Below the pieces are notes generated by a model. It saw only the letters and a list, made by a program, of their open reading frames with translations. It was not told where the DNA came from and made no database searches. Of a stretch of 45,288 nt of DNA, positions 6,794 to 14,394 are shown one piece after another (within the stretch, counting starts at the first letter, position 1; each line of letters starts with the position of its first letter). The DNA comes from PALSA-1006 sp036171275 (lineage in GTDB: Bacteria; Pseudomonadota; Gammaproteobacteria; Burkholderiales; Gallionellaceae): positions 1-45,288 of the forward strand of contig JAVHQT010000040.1 in the NCBI GenBank assembly GCA_036171275.1, given 5' to 3'. The position numbers and the translations under genes were made by a program.

Positions 6794-8629
6794 ATGCCAG
6801 CAGCTTTATTGATTGAAAAAAACGTAACATCTGCCCGTGTGCCTTATGTTGAAGGCTTGGTTTTGGCGCAAAGTCAGTCTCCGTTGCAACTTATTTTGCA
6901 GCAGCGTCGGTTAAGTGCGCTTTTTCAACCAATTTTGGATTTAAAGAGCGGTGAGTTTTTGGGGTTTGAAGGTCTGATTCGTGGCCCAGCCGATAGTCCT
7001 TTGCATTCTCCTATTAACTTATTCGCCGCCGCAAAGCATGAAAATTTGCAGCTTGAAGTTGAAATGTTGTCGCGCCAAATGGTGCTAGAAGCCTTCGCGA
7101 TGCAAAATTTGCCGGGAAACTTATTCTTAAATGTTAGCCCCGACACGCTGACGCACCCCAGTTTTAAAAATGGTCAGACTCTGGCGTATTTGCAAGAGTT
7201 AGGAATTGACCCGACACGGGTGATTATTGAGATTACAGAAAATCAACCGACTTTTGATTTTGAAGGAATGCGCAGCGCCTTGCTGCATTACCGTTCGATG
7301 GGTTTCAAAATTGCCATTGATGATTTGGGCGAAGGATTTTCGAGTTTGCGTTTGTGGTCAGAATTGCGTCCTGAGTATATTAAGGTGGATATGCACTTCG
7401 TTCAGGGCATAGATCGCGATCCGATTAAGCTGCAGTTTTTGAAGTCAATTCAGCAAATTGCCGAAAGTTGCGGTACGTATGTGATTGCCGAAGGTGTGGA
7501 AACGGAAGCTGAATTGCGCGTCGTAAAAGATATTGGGATAGCCTTGGGGCAGGGTTATTTTATTGCGCGACCAAGCCCGACGCCGCCTTTGCTGGTGTGT
7601 GCAAAAACCAGTGAAATAATCAATTCGTCAAATATTGCCATTTTCCCGAAAACGGAATTTAGACACAGCAATCAAATGTGTGCTTATAAACTGCTGACTT
7701 ACGTTGAACCGGTGCCGCCTGAAACCTTAAATGAACACGTGATGGAACGCTTTAATGCAAACCTCGCTTTACGCATTATTCCGGTGGTTAAAGCGGGTAA
7801 GCCGATTGGCTTGATTAACCGATACCAGTTTATTGATTGTTTTTCTAAACCCTTCCAACGAGAGCTGAAAGGCAAAAAGCAGTGTGAGGAATTGATTAAC
7901 CGCGATTTATTATTGGTCGAAAAAAATATGCCGATTGAAGAGCTGAGTCATTTTTTGGCTGAATCCGATAGCCGTCACTTTGCCGATGGCTTTGCGATTA
8001 CTGAAAATGGTCGCTATATTGGCGTGGCAACGGGACAAGATTTATTGCGTGAATTGACGCAAATGCAATTAGAGGCGGCGCGATATGCCAACCCATTGAC
8101 TTTGTTGCCGGGCAACGTGCCAATCAACGAACATATTGAACGCTTATTGGGGGCGCAAACTTCGTTTGTCGCTTGCTATTGTGATCTTGATCATTTCAAG
8201 CCGTTTAATGACAGCTATAGCTATCGCAAAGGGGATGAAATGATTCAGCTCACGGGGCGAATTTTGAGCTGGGCGTGTGATCCTAAACAAGATTTTATTG
8301 GCCACATTGGTGGCGATGATTTTATTTTGCTGATGCAAAGCCGCGATTGGAAAGTGCGCTGTGAAAATGCCTTGCGCTCTTTTGAACAAGCCGCCTCATT
8401 GTTGTTTCAAGACGCGCATCTTAAAGCGGGCGGCTATACCAGTGAAGGGCGTGATGGGCTGGTGACGCTACACCCGTTAACCAGTCTTTCCATTGGCGCA
8501 ATTGTGGTTTCGCCAAAGCGTTTTAACTCACATCACGAAGTGTCTGCCGCAATGAGCCAAGCAAAAAAAATGGCTAAAAAAATGAACGGCAATAGCTTGT
8601 TTGTTGAGCAACGTAACGCGTGCAACTGA
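6794..8629 (+). CDS. EAL-CBS-GGDEF dual c-di-GMP protein
   Basis: 611 residues from ATG at 6794, chosen because GCGAGGA lies five bases upstream; in-frame ATGs at 6728 and 6764 lack a good site. Domain order is EAL (about 40-270), a CBS pair (about 290-420), then GGDEF (about 440-610). The EAL domain keeps the metal and catalytic residues: EGL at 59, NVSP, IEITE, IDDLGEGFSSL, IKVD, AEGVE and LGQGY. The cyclase domain has GGDDF near residue 506 but no RxxD inhibitory site before it. It is cytosolic, with no membrane helix. Both activities may be retained, or the cyclase half may be a GTP sensor. A strong terminator follows. Confidence 0.85.
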   Translation: MPAALLIEKNVTSARVPYVEGLVLAQSQSPLQLILQQRRLSALFQPILDLKSGEFLGFEGLIRGPADSPLHSPINLFAAAKHENLQLEVEMLSRQMVLEAFAMQNLPGNLFLNVSPDTLTHPSFKNGQTLAYLQELGIDPTRVIIEITENQPTFDFEGMRSALLHYRSMGFKIAIDDLGEGFSSLRLWSELRPEYIKVDMHFVQGIDRDPIKLQFLKSIQQIAESCGTYVIAEGVETEAELRVVKDIGIALGQGYFIARPSPTPPLLVCAKTSEIINSSNIAIFPKTEFRHSNQMCAYKLLTYVEPVPPETLNEHVMERFNANLALRIIPVVKAGKPIGLINRYQFIDCFSKPFQRELKGKKQCEELINRDLLLVEKNMPIEELSHFLAESDSRHFADGFAITENGRYIGVATGQDLLRELTQMQLEAARYANPLTLLPGNVPINEHIERLLGAQTSFVACYCDLDHFKPFNDSYSYRKGDEMIQLTGRILSWACDPKQDFIGHIGGDDFILLMQSRDWKVRCENALRSFEQAASLLFQDAHLKAGGYTSEGRDGLVTLHPLTSLSIGAIVVSPKRFNSHHEVSAAMSQAKKMAKKMNGNSLFVEQRNACN

Positions 8630-8715
8630 TGAACCCGTGCTGATTGCGCCTCAGGTAGTAGCAAAAAAAGCCAGCGCTTACCTGGATTAAGGCATTCAAA
8701 AAATTGCATCAAAGT

Positions 8716-8751
8716 GGTCGCAATATATTACGATTGCGACCTTATTTTTTT
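8716..8751 (+). terminator. Rho-independent terminator after the EAL-GGDEF gene
   Basis: A nine-base perfect stem GGTCGCAAT / ATTGCGACC with an eight-base loop is followed by TTATTTTTTT. It lies 87 bases after the stop codon and 33 before the PP2C gene, so the PP2C gene should have its own promoter. Confidence 0.85.
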
Positions 8752-8783
8752 GCTAAGCCTTCGCGCGGCTTTTTAAGTTCACT

Positions 8784-9581
8784 ATGAAATTTTCTGCATA
8801 CCAAGCGAGCCGTATCGGTGGACGAAAATATAATCAAGATCGCGTTGCTTACGCCTATACGGATTGCACTCTTTTGCTGGTTTTAGCTGATGGCATGGGC
8901 GGGCATTTGCATGGTGAATTGGCGGCGCAAATTGCCATTGATACTTTTATGCATGGGTTTTCGGTGGCAGCTCAACCGCGTATAGCCAACCCTGAACAGT
9001 TTTTACGTGACATGACTACGCTCGCTCATCAAGCGATTATGCGCTACTCGGCGGAGCATCAATTAGCCGGACATCCTGGCACGACCTGCGTTGCTGCCTT
9101 AGTGCAAGACGGTGTCGTCAGCTGGGCTCACGCGGGCGACTCAAGATTTTATTTACTTAGAAATCAACAGGTTGCAGCGGTAACGCACGATCATTCTGCT
9201 GTGCAGCAATGGGCGGATTGGGGAGTTATTTCGCATGACGAAATGAAAACTCACCCCGACCGCAACAAAATTACCAATTGTTTGGGTGCAATTGAAGACG
9301 AATTTTATGTCGAATCCTCGTCGGCGACAGCCGTGCAAACAGGCGACATTTTGCTGTTGTGTAGCGATGGTTTGTGGAGTCCTTTGCAAGACAGTGAAAT
9401 GATTCTCGGTTTAGCGCAAACCTCGCTCTTTACGGCTTTAGACGACTTAATCGGCGAAGCCTTGCGCCGTGATCCGGTGCGGGCGGATAACGCCAGCGCG
9501 GTGGTGGTGCGCTTAGGCGTGGCAGAACAAGAACAGTCGGCTGTACTGCCGGTTTGCATTGTACTGCCATGCCAGGATTAA
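8784..9581 (+). CDS. PP2C-family serine/threonine protein phosphatase
   Basis: 265 residues. The PPM motifs are present in order: KYNQDR near the N-terminus, LADGMGGHLHGE (metal Asp), GTTCVAALV, WAHAGDSRFYLL, a DHS block, ITNCLGA, LLLCSDGLW and RADNASAVVV. This is a compact bacterial Stp/PphA-like enzyme that dephosphorylates Ser/Thr using Mn or Mg. No partner kinase, FHA protein or type VI secretion gene is visible nearby, so it stands alone here. About 20 residues follow the DNAS motif. It is separated from the EAL-GGDEF gene by a terminator. Confidence 0.9.
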   Translation: MKFSAYQASRIGGRKYNQDRVAYAYTDCTLLLVLADGMGGHLHGELAAQIAIDTFMHGFSVAAQPRIANPEQFLRDMTTLAHQAIMRYSAEHQLAGHPGTTCVAALVQDGVVSWAHAGDSRFYLLRNQQVAAVTHDHSAVQQWADWGVISHDEMKTHPDRNKITNCLGAIEDEFYVESSSATAVQTGDILLLCSDGLWSPLQDSEMILGLAQTSLFTALDDLIGEALRRDPVRADNASAVVVRLGVAEQEQSAVLPVCIVLPCQD

Positions 9582-9620
9582 GCTTTTTGGGGTTTGACCT
9601 GGGCGCGTACCCCAAAAAGC
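9582..9620. repeat. Perfect 12-bp inverted repeat after the PP2C gene
   Basis: GCTTTTTGGGGT and ACCCCAAAAAGC are separated by 15 bases and begin right after the PP2C stop codon. The stem is strong but no T-run follows on the plus strand. It may be a 3'-end stabiliser or an unusual terminator. Confidence 0.6.
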
Positions 9621-9714
9621 AAAGCCCTCAGGCTGCACCCGTCACCCCTTAAAAATGAGGTGAACTAGCGGGTAGTTCTTTTGCTTAAACTCAACGTGCC
9701 GCTTGTGTGTGTGC

Positions 9715-10446
9715 TCAATCGTATTTTTTTAAGTCTTTAATCAATTCCCGTGTATGCAAAACCGTGCCGCCGAGATGATGATTGAGTAGCATTCGCATCA
9801 ATTGTTTACCTTGGCGCGCGCTCTGAACATCGCGGTAATCGTCCGCCGCCATATCCAACAAAGTTTTACCTTTTACCGTCAAACCGCCACTGAGCGCATT
9901 CGAGTCTGTCACCGCGCCGTGTTCCAAAATATAGCGGTAATTTTTCTCCGAGGCGATGGGAAGTCCGCTATCCGCCTCGCGTTCTAGCAGCAGCGCATAG
10001 CCCAATTCTTGCAATAGATGTTTTTCAAAACAACGCAAGGTGGCGGCATGATCTTCTTCTTTGACTAAGCGCTGCAAAGTTTGTTGATAATAATCAAAGA
10101 GTTGCTCGTGCGGGTCGTCGCGGGCGGTCAAATTTAGTAACAACTCGTTTAAATAAAAGCCGCACATCAGCGCCGTGCCTTGCAGTTGCGGCTGCCCACC
10201 TTGCCATTCGGCACTGTGCAAAGTGCGCAATTCCTGTTTGCCAAACCAGCTTAAATTGAGCGGTTGAAAACTCATCAACAAGCCGCGCAAAGCTGATTTT
10301 GGACGACGTGCGCCGCGCGCCACCAGCGGAATCCGACCGTGTTGACGGCTGAAAACGTCCAAAATTAAACTGGTTTCGCGGAACGGATAACTGTGCAGCA
10401 CAAACGAAAGTTCATCTTGAATGCGCTGTTTGCTGGCGGTGTTCAT
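9715..10446 (-). CDS. recO: DNA repair protein RecO
   Basis: 243 residues, the usual size. The N-terminal OB fold is recognisable from FVLHSYPFRETSLILDVFSR and GRIPLVARGARRPKS, followed by LRGLLMSFQPLNLSW. The alpha-helical domain begins around GFYLNELLLNLTARDDPHE. RecO binds SSB and loads RecA with RecR in gap repair. It is often part of the rnc-era-recO-pdxJ operon in proteobacteria, but no such neighbour is present here; it stands alone between the PP2C gene and a repeat element. The C-terminal cysteines of some RecO proteins are absent. Confidence 0.92.
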   Translation of the reverse strand: MNTASKQRIQDELSFVLHSYPFRETSLILDVFSRQHGRIPLVARGARRPKSALRGLLMSFQPLNLSWFGKQELRTLHSAEWQGGQPQLQGTALMCGFYLNELLLNLTARDDPHEQLFDYYQQTLQRLVKEEDHAATLRCFEKHLLQELGYALLLEREADSGLPIASEKNYRYILEHGAVTDSNALSGGLTVKGKTLLDMAADDYRDVQSARQGKQLMRMLLNHHLGGTVLHTRELIKDLKKYD

Positions 10447-10661
10447 GTGCTAATGATTGATTTTAATCAGGTAGGGTTTGGGGGGGTAAAGTGCATTTGC
10501 TTGATGAATTGTAACAGGAGGGCTCACGGTTTCATCATCATGCACGCGCTATATTTCCAGCTATTATCGGCGCGTTATTGATTGCCAGTCAATGTAGGTA
10601 AGTTGGCTAGTAATCAGTATTTAGTGATTGAAATAAATCCGTTTTAAGAGGTTTTGTGGTG

Positions 10662-10821
10662 TTAAGGAAACACTGATTAAATCAACTGTTCGCCCTGAGC
10701 CCTTCGTCTAGCTCAGGAGTGCCTTGTCGAAGGGTGAATTTAACATATTGATTTATTTGAGTTTTATTCCGTTATGGTTCGACAAGCTCACCACGAACGG
10801 AATAAATCAGCGCTTCCCTAA
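10662..10821. repeat. Full-length 160-bp repeat element with inverted ends, REP halves and IHF-like box
   Basis: The outer ends are TTAAGGAAACACTG and CAGCGCTTCCCTAA, an imperfect inverted repeat. Inside are the left REP half (GTTCGCCCTGAGC, an extra TAGCTCAGG arm and TCGAAGGG), an IHF-consensus spacer, and the right half (ATGGTTCGACAAGCTCACCA). It has no coding capacity. It matches the 22083 element throughout and in length. It fills most of the recO/outer-membrane gene interval; the remaining 10447-10661 shows no gene I can support. Confidence 0.85.
10741..10765 (-). promoter_or_regulatory. IHF-like box in the spacer of the 10662 element
   Basis: The minus strand contains AATCAATATGTTA, a full match to WATCAAnnnnTTR. 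It lies between the two REP halves, the same place as in the 22083 element. The extended flank is more diverged than in the solitary boxes. Confidence 0.5.
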
Positions 10822-10891
10822 TTGAGATAAGTGTGTTTAGCATTGTTTATGTGTGTCAACGTATGGAAATGACGTTCTTGAAAATTAGCGA

Positions 10892-11569
10892 TTAAAAATT
10901 GATGCCCATACCCAAAGTCAGTGTATCTATTTCTGCCAAACCTGAGTCGCCCGTATTGTAGTGATCCCAGTCTAAACGCACGAAACCGGGAGAATCCGGT
11001 TGGTCAAACCTTAAGCCGAGCCCATAAGTAACATCTGTCCTTGTGATGCAGTTAGCGCAAACGCCCGCCCAGTCCGATGTGGTTTTTATGCTGGAACTGC
11101 CGAGCTTGCCAAATACAGTGTATAGATTGCCCAAAGGGAGTAATCCGACCGCGCTTAAATTCCAACTTTGCGTTCTAAAAGAAATGTTCGCCGCTAGCGG
11201 AATGTTGGGTTTGATTGTGGCAGTTGCTGAATAGTTGTAGCTATATTTGCCTAAATCAACAAATCCGCCTTCAACGGCGAAGTTGGAATGGAAGCGGTAT
11301 CCCAATTGAAATTTATACGCATTTTGCGGCCGATTGGTCACGGTTGAAGAAATACCACTAAGCCCAGCGCTAGTGAGGCTTGCGTCCACTAGGTTTTTAT
11401 TTAAACTGGCAGAATTAAAACCCGCAGCGGCAAATAGGTACAGACCGTTGGTGTTCACAAAAGTTGTTTTTTCGCCAACGTATCCGTTCACCACCACTCC
11501 GTCAGCGTTAGCGATCGTCGCTGCTAACAAAGCTGTAATACCAATAAAATTTCCCAGCATTTTCTTCAT
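10892..11569 (-). CDS. Small outer-membrane beta-barrel protein (OmpA/OmpX-like porin-type)
   Basis: 225 residues with an N-terminal signal peptide (MKKMLGNFIGITALLAATIA ending near ANA-DG). The mature part has alternating polar/aromatic strands: LYLFAAAGFNS, YKFQLGYRFHSNFAVEGGF, TYGLGLRFDQP, FVRLDWDHYN, and it ends in a strand with terminal Phe (LTLGMGINF), as needed for BAM insertion. Two cysteines (CANC) sit in a predicted surface loop. This fits an eight-stranded outer-membrane-beta-barrel family protein; the function is unknown. The start has GAGGAT seven bases upstream. It is divergent from an XRE regulator, and the 111-base interval contains a good sigma-70-like promoter for this gene. 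Confidence 0.75.
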   Translation of the reverse strand: MKKMLGNFIGITALLAATIANADGVVVNGYVGEKTTFVNTNGLYLFAAAGFNSASLNKNLVDASLTSAGLSGISSTVTNRPQNAYKFQLGYRFHSNFAVEGGFVDLGKYSYNYSATATIKPNIPLAANISFRTQSWNLSAVGLLPLGNLYTVFGKLGSSSIKTTSDWAGVCANCITRTDVTYGLGLRFDQPDSPGFVRLDWDHYNTGDSGLAEIDTLTLGMGINF

Positions 11570-11626
11570 CTTAAATCCTCATTTATTTCAATTGGTTACG
11601 TCTGTCGATTTGGAACAACGGGCGCG

Positions 11627-11655
11627 AATTTAGATTATATTCCGTGGACTGTCAA
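11627..11655 (-). promoter_or_regulatory. Putative sigma-70 promoter of the beta-barrel gene
   Basis: On the minus strand a perfect TTGACA (11655-11650) is followed after 17 bases by TAAATT (11632-11627). This is about 60 bases before the start codon. Confidence 0.5.
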
Positions 11656-11664
11656 TCGCATAAA

Positions 11665-11678
11665 CCGCACCGTTGCGG
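11665..11678. promoter_or_regulatory. Inverted repeat abutting the XRE gene start
   Basis: CCGCA and TGCGG are separated by four bases and end two bases before the ATG at 11681, where a ribosome site would lie. It could be an operator for the regulator itself or a translation-blocking hairpin. Confidence 0.35.
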
Positions 11679-11680
11679 CT

Positions 11681-11920
11681 ATGAAAAATCGTATGGAAGA
11701 GATATGTCAGTGTCTGGGCGGAAACGTGAAAATGTTACGTCAGGGGTTAGGCATTTCGCAGGTGGAGTTGGCTTTTCAGGCAGAGCTGGATCGAACTTAC
11801 ATTTCTCAGATTGAGCGCGGGGTGAGCAATCCTTCCATCTTTGTGTTGTTGAAAGTGGCGAACGCACTGAACGTAGAGTTAGTTGAGTTGCTAATAAATT
11901 CAAATAAATCAACGAGTTGA
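11681..11920 (+). CDS. Small XRE-family (Cro/CI HTH) transcriptional regulator
   Basis: 79 residues consisting almost wholly of one helix-turn-helix domain: VKMLRQGLGISQVELAFQAE, then LDRTYISQIERGVSNPSIFV and LLKVANALNVELVELL. This is the standard XRE fold with the recognition helix around YISQIERG. There is no effector domain. An ATG at 11693 would also keep the fold. No Shine-Dalgarno is visible, and an inverted repeat occupies that place. It is divergent from the beta-barrel gene, so regulation of that gene and of itself is a reasonable guess. Orphan XRE proteins of this size can also be antitoxins, but no toxin gene is adjacent. The terminator stem starts within the last codons. Confidence 0.85.
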   Translation: MKNRMEEICQCLGGNVKMLRQGLGISQVELAFQAELDRTYISQIERGVSNPSIFVLLKVANALNVELVELLINSNKSTS

Positions 11921-11929
11921 TTTATTTTT
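11902..11929. terminator. Terminator overlapping the XRE stop codon
   Basis: AAATAAATCAA and TTGATTTATTT form a perfect 11-bp stem with CGAG loop, then TT. The stop codon TGA (11918-11920) lies inside the 3' arm. The stem is AT-only apart from one C-G pair, so it is weak for its length. Confidence 0.6.
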
Positions 11930-12004
11930 ACGGTGCTGTCATTTCTACAATAAGCATCTATTAAGTTGCTTTGGCAGTTTAATTTCGCTCCAGTTGGATC
12001 TCGT

Positions 12005-13066
12005 TTAATCACTAATCGCTAGTTGTTTCAGCAAACTACGTACTGGGGTGGGTATTGCCGAATCCAGTGCATCAGCTATTTTCATCCACTCACGATTTGA
12101 TGCTTCAACCCATTGCGGTTTATGGGTGACGCGCAGGCTTAGGGGCGTGATGTGCAGTTTGAAATGCGTAAATAGATGGGTGAGTTTTGGCAGTTCATCG
12201 CGTTCGTTTATCGTCAGCCCGTTCCGCAGCAAATAATCATCTATTTCTTTAGATTCATCCACTTGCGGTGGACACCACAAACCGCCCCAAATGCCGCTGC
12301 TCGGACGTTTATCCAGCAGAATTTCGTCACCGTGCAGCAGCAATAAAAAGGTAGTGGATTTTTCTGGCACCGCTTTGCGTGGTCGCGGCGTGGGAAGTTC
12401 GTTCACGCGCTGGTTTTGCAAAGCTAGACAATCTGCGCTCACCGGACACTGCTCACATTTCGGTTTGCTGCGAGTGCAAATAGTTGCCCCCATGTCCATC
12501 AACGCCTGTGTGTAGGTGGCAAAATTACGCCGTTCTTCGGTGGCACGAGGGGCTTGGGGCAGCAGTGCTTCGGCGAATTGCCATAACTTTTCTGCCACTT
12601 TTTTGTTGCCCGCCCAGCCGTCAATCGCGCCATAACGCGCCAGTAGCCGTTTGACGTTGCCGTCTAAAATTGCTCGCCGTTGTTGGTAAGCCAGCGCACA
12701 AATGGCAGCGGCGGTGGAACGTCCGATGCCCGGAAGTTCGACAATTTGTTCAAACTGGCGCGGGAATTCACCCTGATATTTTTCCACGATTATTTTGGCG
12801 GCTTTGTGCAGATTTCGACCACGCGCGTAGTAGCCTAGCCCACTCCAGTGCGCTAAAACTTCTTCTTCAGTCGCGGCGGCGAGTTTTGTAACATCTTGAA
12901 AAGATTGAATAAATTTTAAATAATATGGAATGACGGTGCTGACTTGTGTTTGCTGCAACATGATTTCAGACAGCCAAACGCGATACGCATCCGCGCCTTG
13001 CCAAGGCAGATCGTGGCGACCGTGTTGCTGCTGCCAAGTAATGAGTCGAGCCGAAAACGTGTTCAT
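12005..13066 (-). CDS. mutY: Adenine DNA glycosylase MutY
   Basis: 353 residues from ATG at 13066 (a TTG three codons earlier is possible). It removes adenine opposite 8-oxoguanine or guanine. The catalytic Glu is in WLSEIMLQQTQ (E34), the helix-hairpin-helix ends ELPGIGRSTAAA, and the catalytic Asp is in ILDGNVKR (D135). The four iron-sulfur cysteines are at 197, 204, 207 and 213 with the C-x6-C-x2-C-x5-C spacing. The C-terminal MutT-like domain, which reads 8-oxoG, is present (LLLLHGDEILLDKRPSSGIW). Length matches E. coli MutY. A terminator stem lies only a few bases upstream of the start, so transcription should begin very close to it or pass through it. Confidence 0.95.
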   Translation of the reverse strand: MNTFSARLITWQQQHGRHDLPWQGADAYRVWLSEIMLQQTQVSTVIPYYLKFIQSFQDVTKLAAATEEEVLAHWSGLGYYARGRNLHKAAKIIVEKYQGEFPRQFEQIVELPGIGRSTAAAICALAYQQRRAILDGNVKRLLARYGAIDGWAGNKKVAEKLWQFAEALLPQAPRATEERRNFATYTQALMDMGATICTRSKPKCEQCPVSADCLALQNQRVNELPTPRPRKAVPEKSTTFLLLLHGDEILLDKRPSSGIWGGLWCPPQVDESKEIDDYLLRNGLTINERDELPKLTHLFTHFKLHITPLSLRVTHKPQWVEASNREWMKIADALDSAIPTPVRSLLKQLAISD

Positions 13067-13072
13067 AACAGA

Positions 13073-13103
13073 CAAAATAAAACGAGGTCAAAATGACCTC
13101 GTT
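13073..13103 (-). terminator. Rho-independent terminator of the nitronate-monooxygenase-like gene
   Basis: On the minus strand AACGAGGTCA and TGACCTCGTT form a perfect 10-bp stem with a TTT loop, followed by TTATTTTGT. It sits about 20 bases after the upstream gene's stop and about 7 before the mutY ATG. Confidence 0.8.
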
Positions 13104-13123
13104 GAGCAGACAGTCGTGCTGGG

Positions 13124-14368
13124 TTATTCCGGCAAGGCAATTTGGTTGTTGGTATTGAATTGATAGTCTTTAAAAATGTGTTCTGCCGATAATAATTGGT
13201 AAGTTCCATCGGCTAATTTGCGGGACGTGTCTTTCAAACGGTAGGTGTAATGGCCGCATGTCCATAATTTAAAGTTACGCATATGGGTGCAGATGCAGGT
13301 TTTATTAAAGACCTGAATTTTTTTCTCTTGAGGATGTAGCGCGACCTGCTCGTTGTAAGCGTCGATGTAGGAACATTTGCCGGAAGCATCCAAAATATAG
13401 CCATAGGATTCGCAACCAGGACGAATGCCAGCGCCAATGGCGGGGCTGCTTTTTAGCATCCGCATCGGATAGCCAGTGGGGGAGATTTCATTGACTTCGA
13501 TATCGTCTTCGCTCGCTTTGAAGTAATCTTGCTTAACATCTTGCGGTAAACCGCATTCTTTGCTCACGGTAAAACGTGTCGCGACTTGCACCGCTGCCGC
13601 GCCCATTTCCAGAAAATGCGTGGCATCGCTGCCCGTAAAAATACCGCCTGCAGGAATCACTGGGATGTCGATTTTTTCAGCGCTTAAGTAGTCCAACACT
13701 TCTTGCGTGATGGTGCGCAAATCATATTTTGCCCAGTCCATGCCAAAGCCCAAATGTCCGCCGGCTAATGGACCTTCAACTACGACATAATCCGGCAAAC
13801 GATTCGTCCGTGCGTTTTTACGTAAAAACAACTGCAAAGCGCGTAATGACGAAACGATAATCCCTAACTTGACATCCCGAAACCGTGGATGATCTTCCAT
13901 CATCGCAAACGAACCTAAGTGCAATCCGGCGGCGAGGGTGATGCCGTCAATTCCGGCGCTCATCGCTGCTTGCAAGCGCACTTTGAGGGTTTCTTTTGGC
14001 GCGTTCATGGTCAGTTTTTCCATTACGTTGATGAACACCATGCCTGAGCCGCGCTTAGCTTCCATCGTGTTGCTGACGTGCAAACGCGATGATTCTGCAA
14101 CTTGTTCAAGGTCAAATTTAATGGCTGACTTGTCGGTATTTTGTAAATTATATTTGTACTGGGTGAGCTTGATTTTAACAAAATCAGTGTCATAGCGGCG
14201 ATCGGCCACCGTAGGCAACATCGCATCGGAAATGTGCCCAATGCCACCCAAGCGAGCGGCTTCCAGTGCAAGTTCAGCGGTGGAAATATCCACTCCCATG
14301 CCACCAATCATAATTGGAACCAGCTCTTGCTTGCCAAAGCGCAAGCGGAAATCATCAAGGCGTTTCAT
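13124..14368 (-). CDS. Nitronate monooxygenase / YrpB-like FMN oxidoreductase
   Basis: 414 residues. TIM-barrel flavoprotein of the 2-nitropropane dioxygenase-like superfamily: PIMIGGMGVDISTAELALEA near the start, GITLAAGLHLG, the FMN phosphate region VEGPLAGGHLGFG, IPVIPAGGIFTGSDATHFLE and MGAAAVQVATRF. The last 100 residues contain a Cys-rich extension (CESYGYILDASGKC, CICTHM, WTCGHYTYRL) beyond the usual barrel, which could bind metal or a cluster. The start has AAGGAAG six bases upstream. The hemN stop lies 26 bases upstream, so both may be one transcript. The substrate is unknown; fatty-acid or nitronate chemistry are both possible in the family. Confidence 0.8.
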   Translation of the reverse strand: MKRLDDFRLRFGKQELVPIMIGGMGVDISTAELALEAARLGGIGHISDAMLPTVADRRYDTDFVKIKLTQYKYNLQNTDKSAIKFDLEQVAESSRLHVSNTMEAKRGSGMVFINVMEKLTMNAPKETLKVRLQAAMSAGIDGITLAAGLHLGSFAMMEDHPRFRDVKLGIIVSSLRALQLFLRKNARTNRLPDYVVVEGPLAGGHLGFGMDWAKYDLRTITQEVLDYLSAEKIDIPVIPAGGIFTGSDATHFLEMGAAAVQVATRFTVSKECGLPQDVKQDYFKASEDDIEVNEISPTGYPMRMLKSSPAIGAGIRPGCESYGYILDASGKCSYIDAYNEQVALHPQEKKIQVFNKTCICTHMRNFKLWTCGHYTYRLKDTSRKLADGTYQLLSAEHIFKDYQFNTNNQIALPE

Positions 14369-14394
14369 GCTCTTCCTTAGTCTTAAATAGGGGG

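Noticed and set aside
10457..10470. FNR/Anr-like box TTGATTTTAATCAG upstream of recO
   Set aside because: Nine of ten consensus positions match, but it sits about 11 bases from the start codon with no promoter placed for it, and such AT-rich matches are common.
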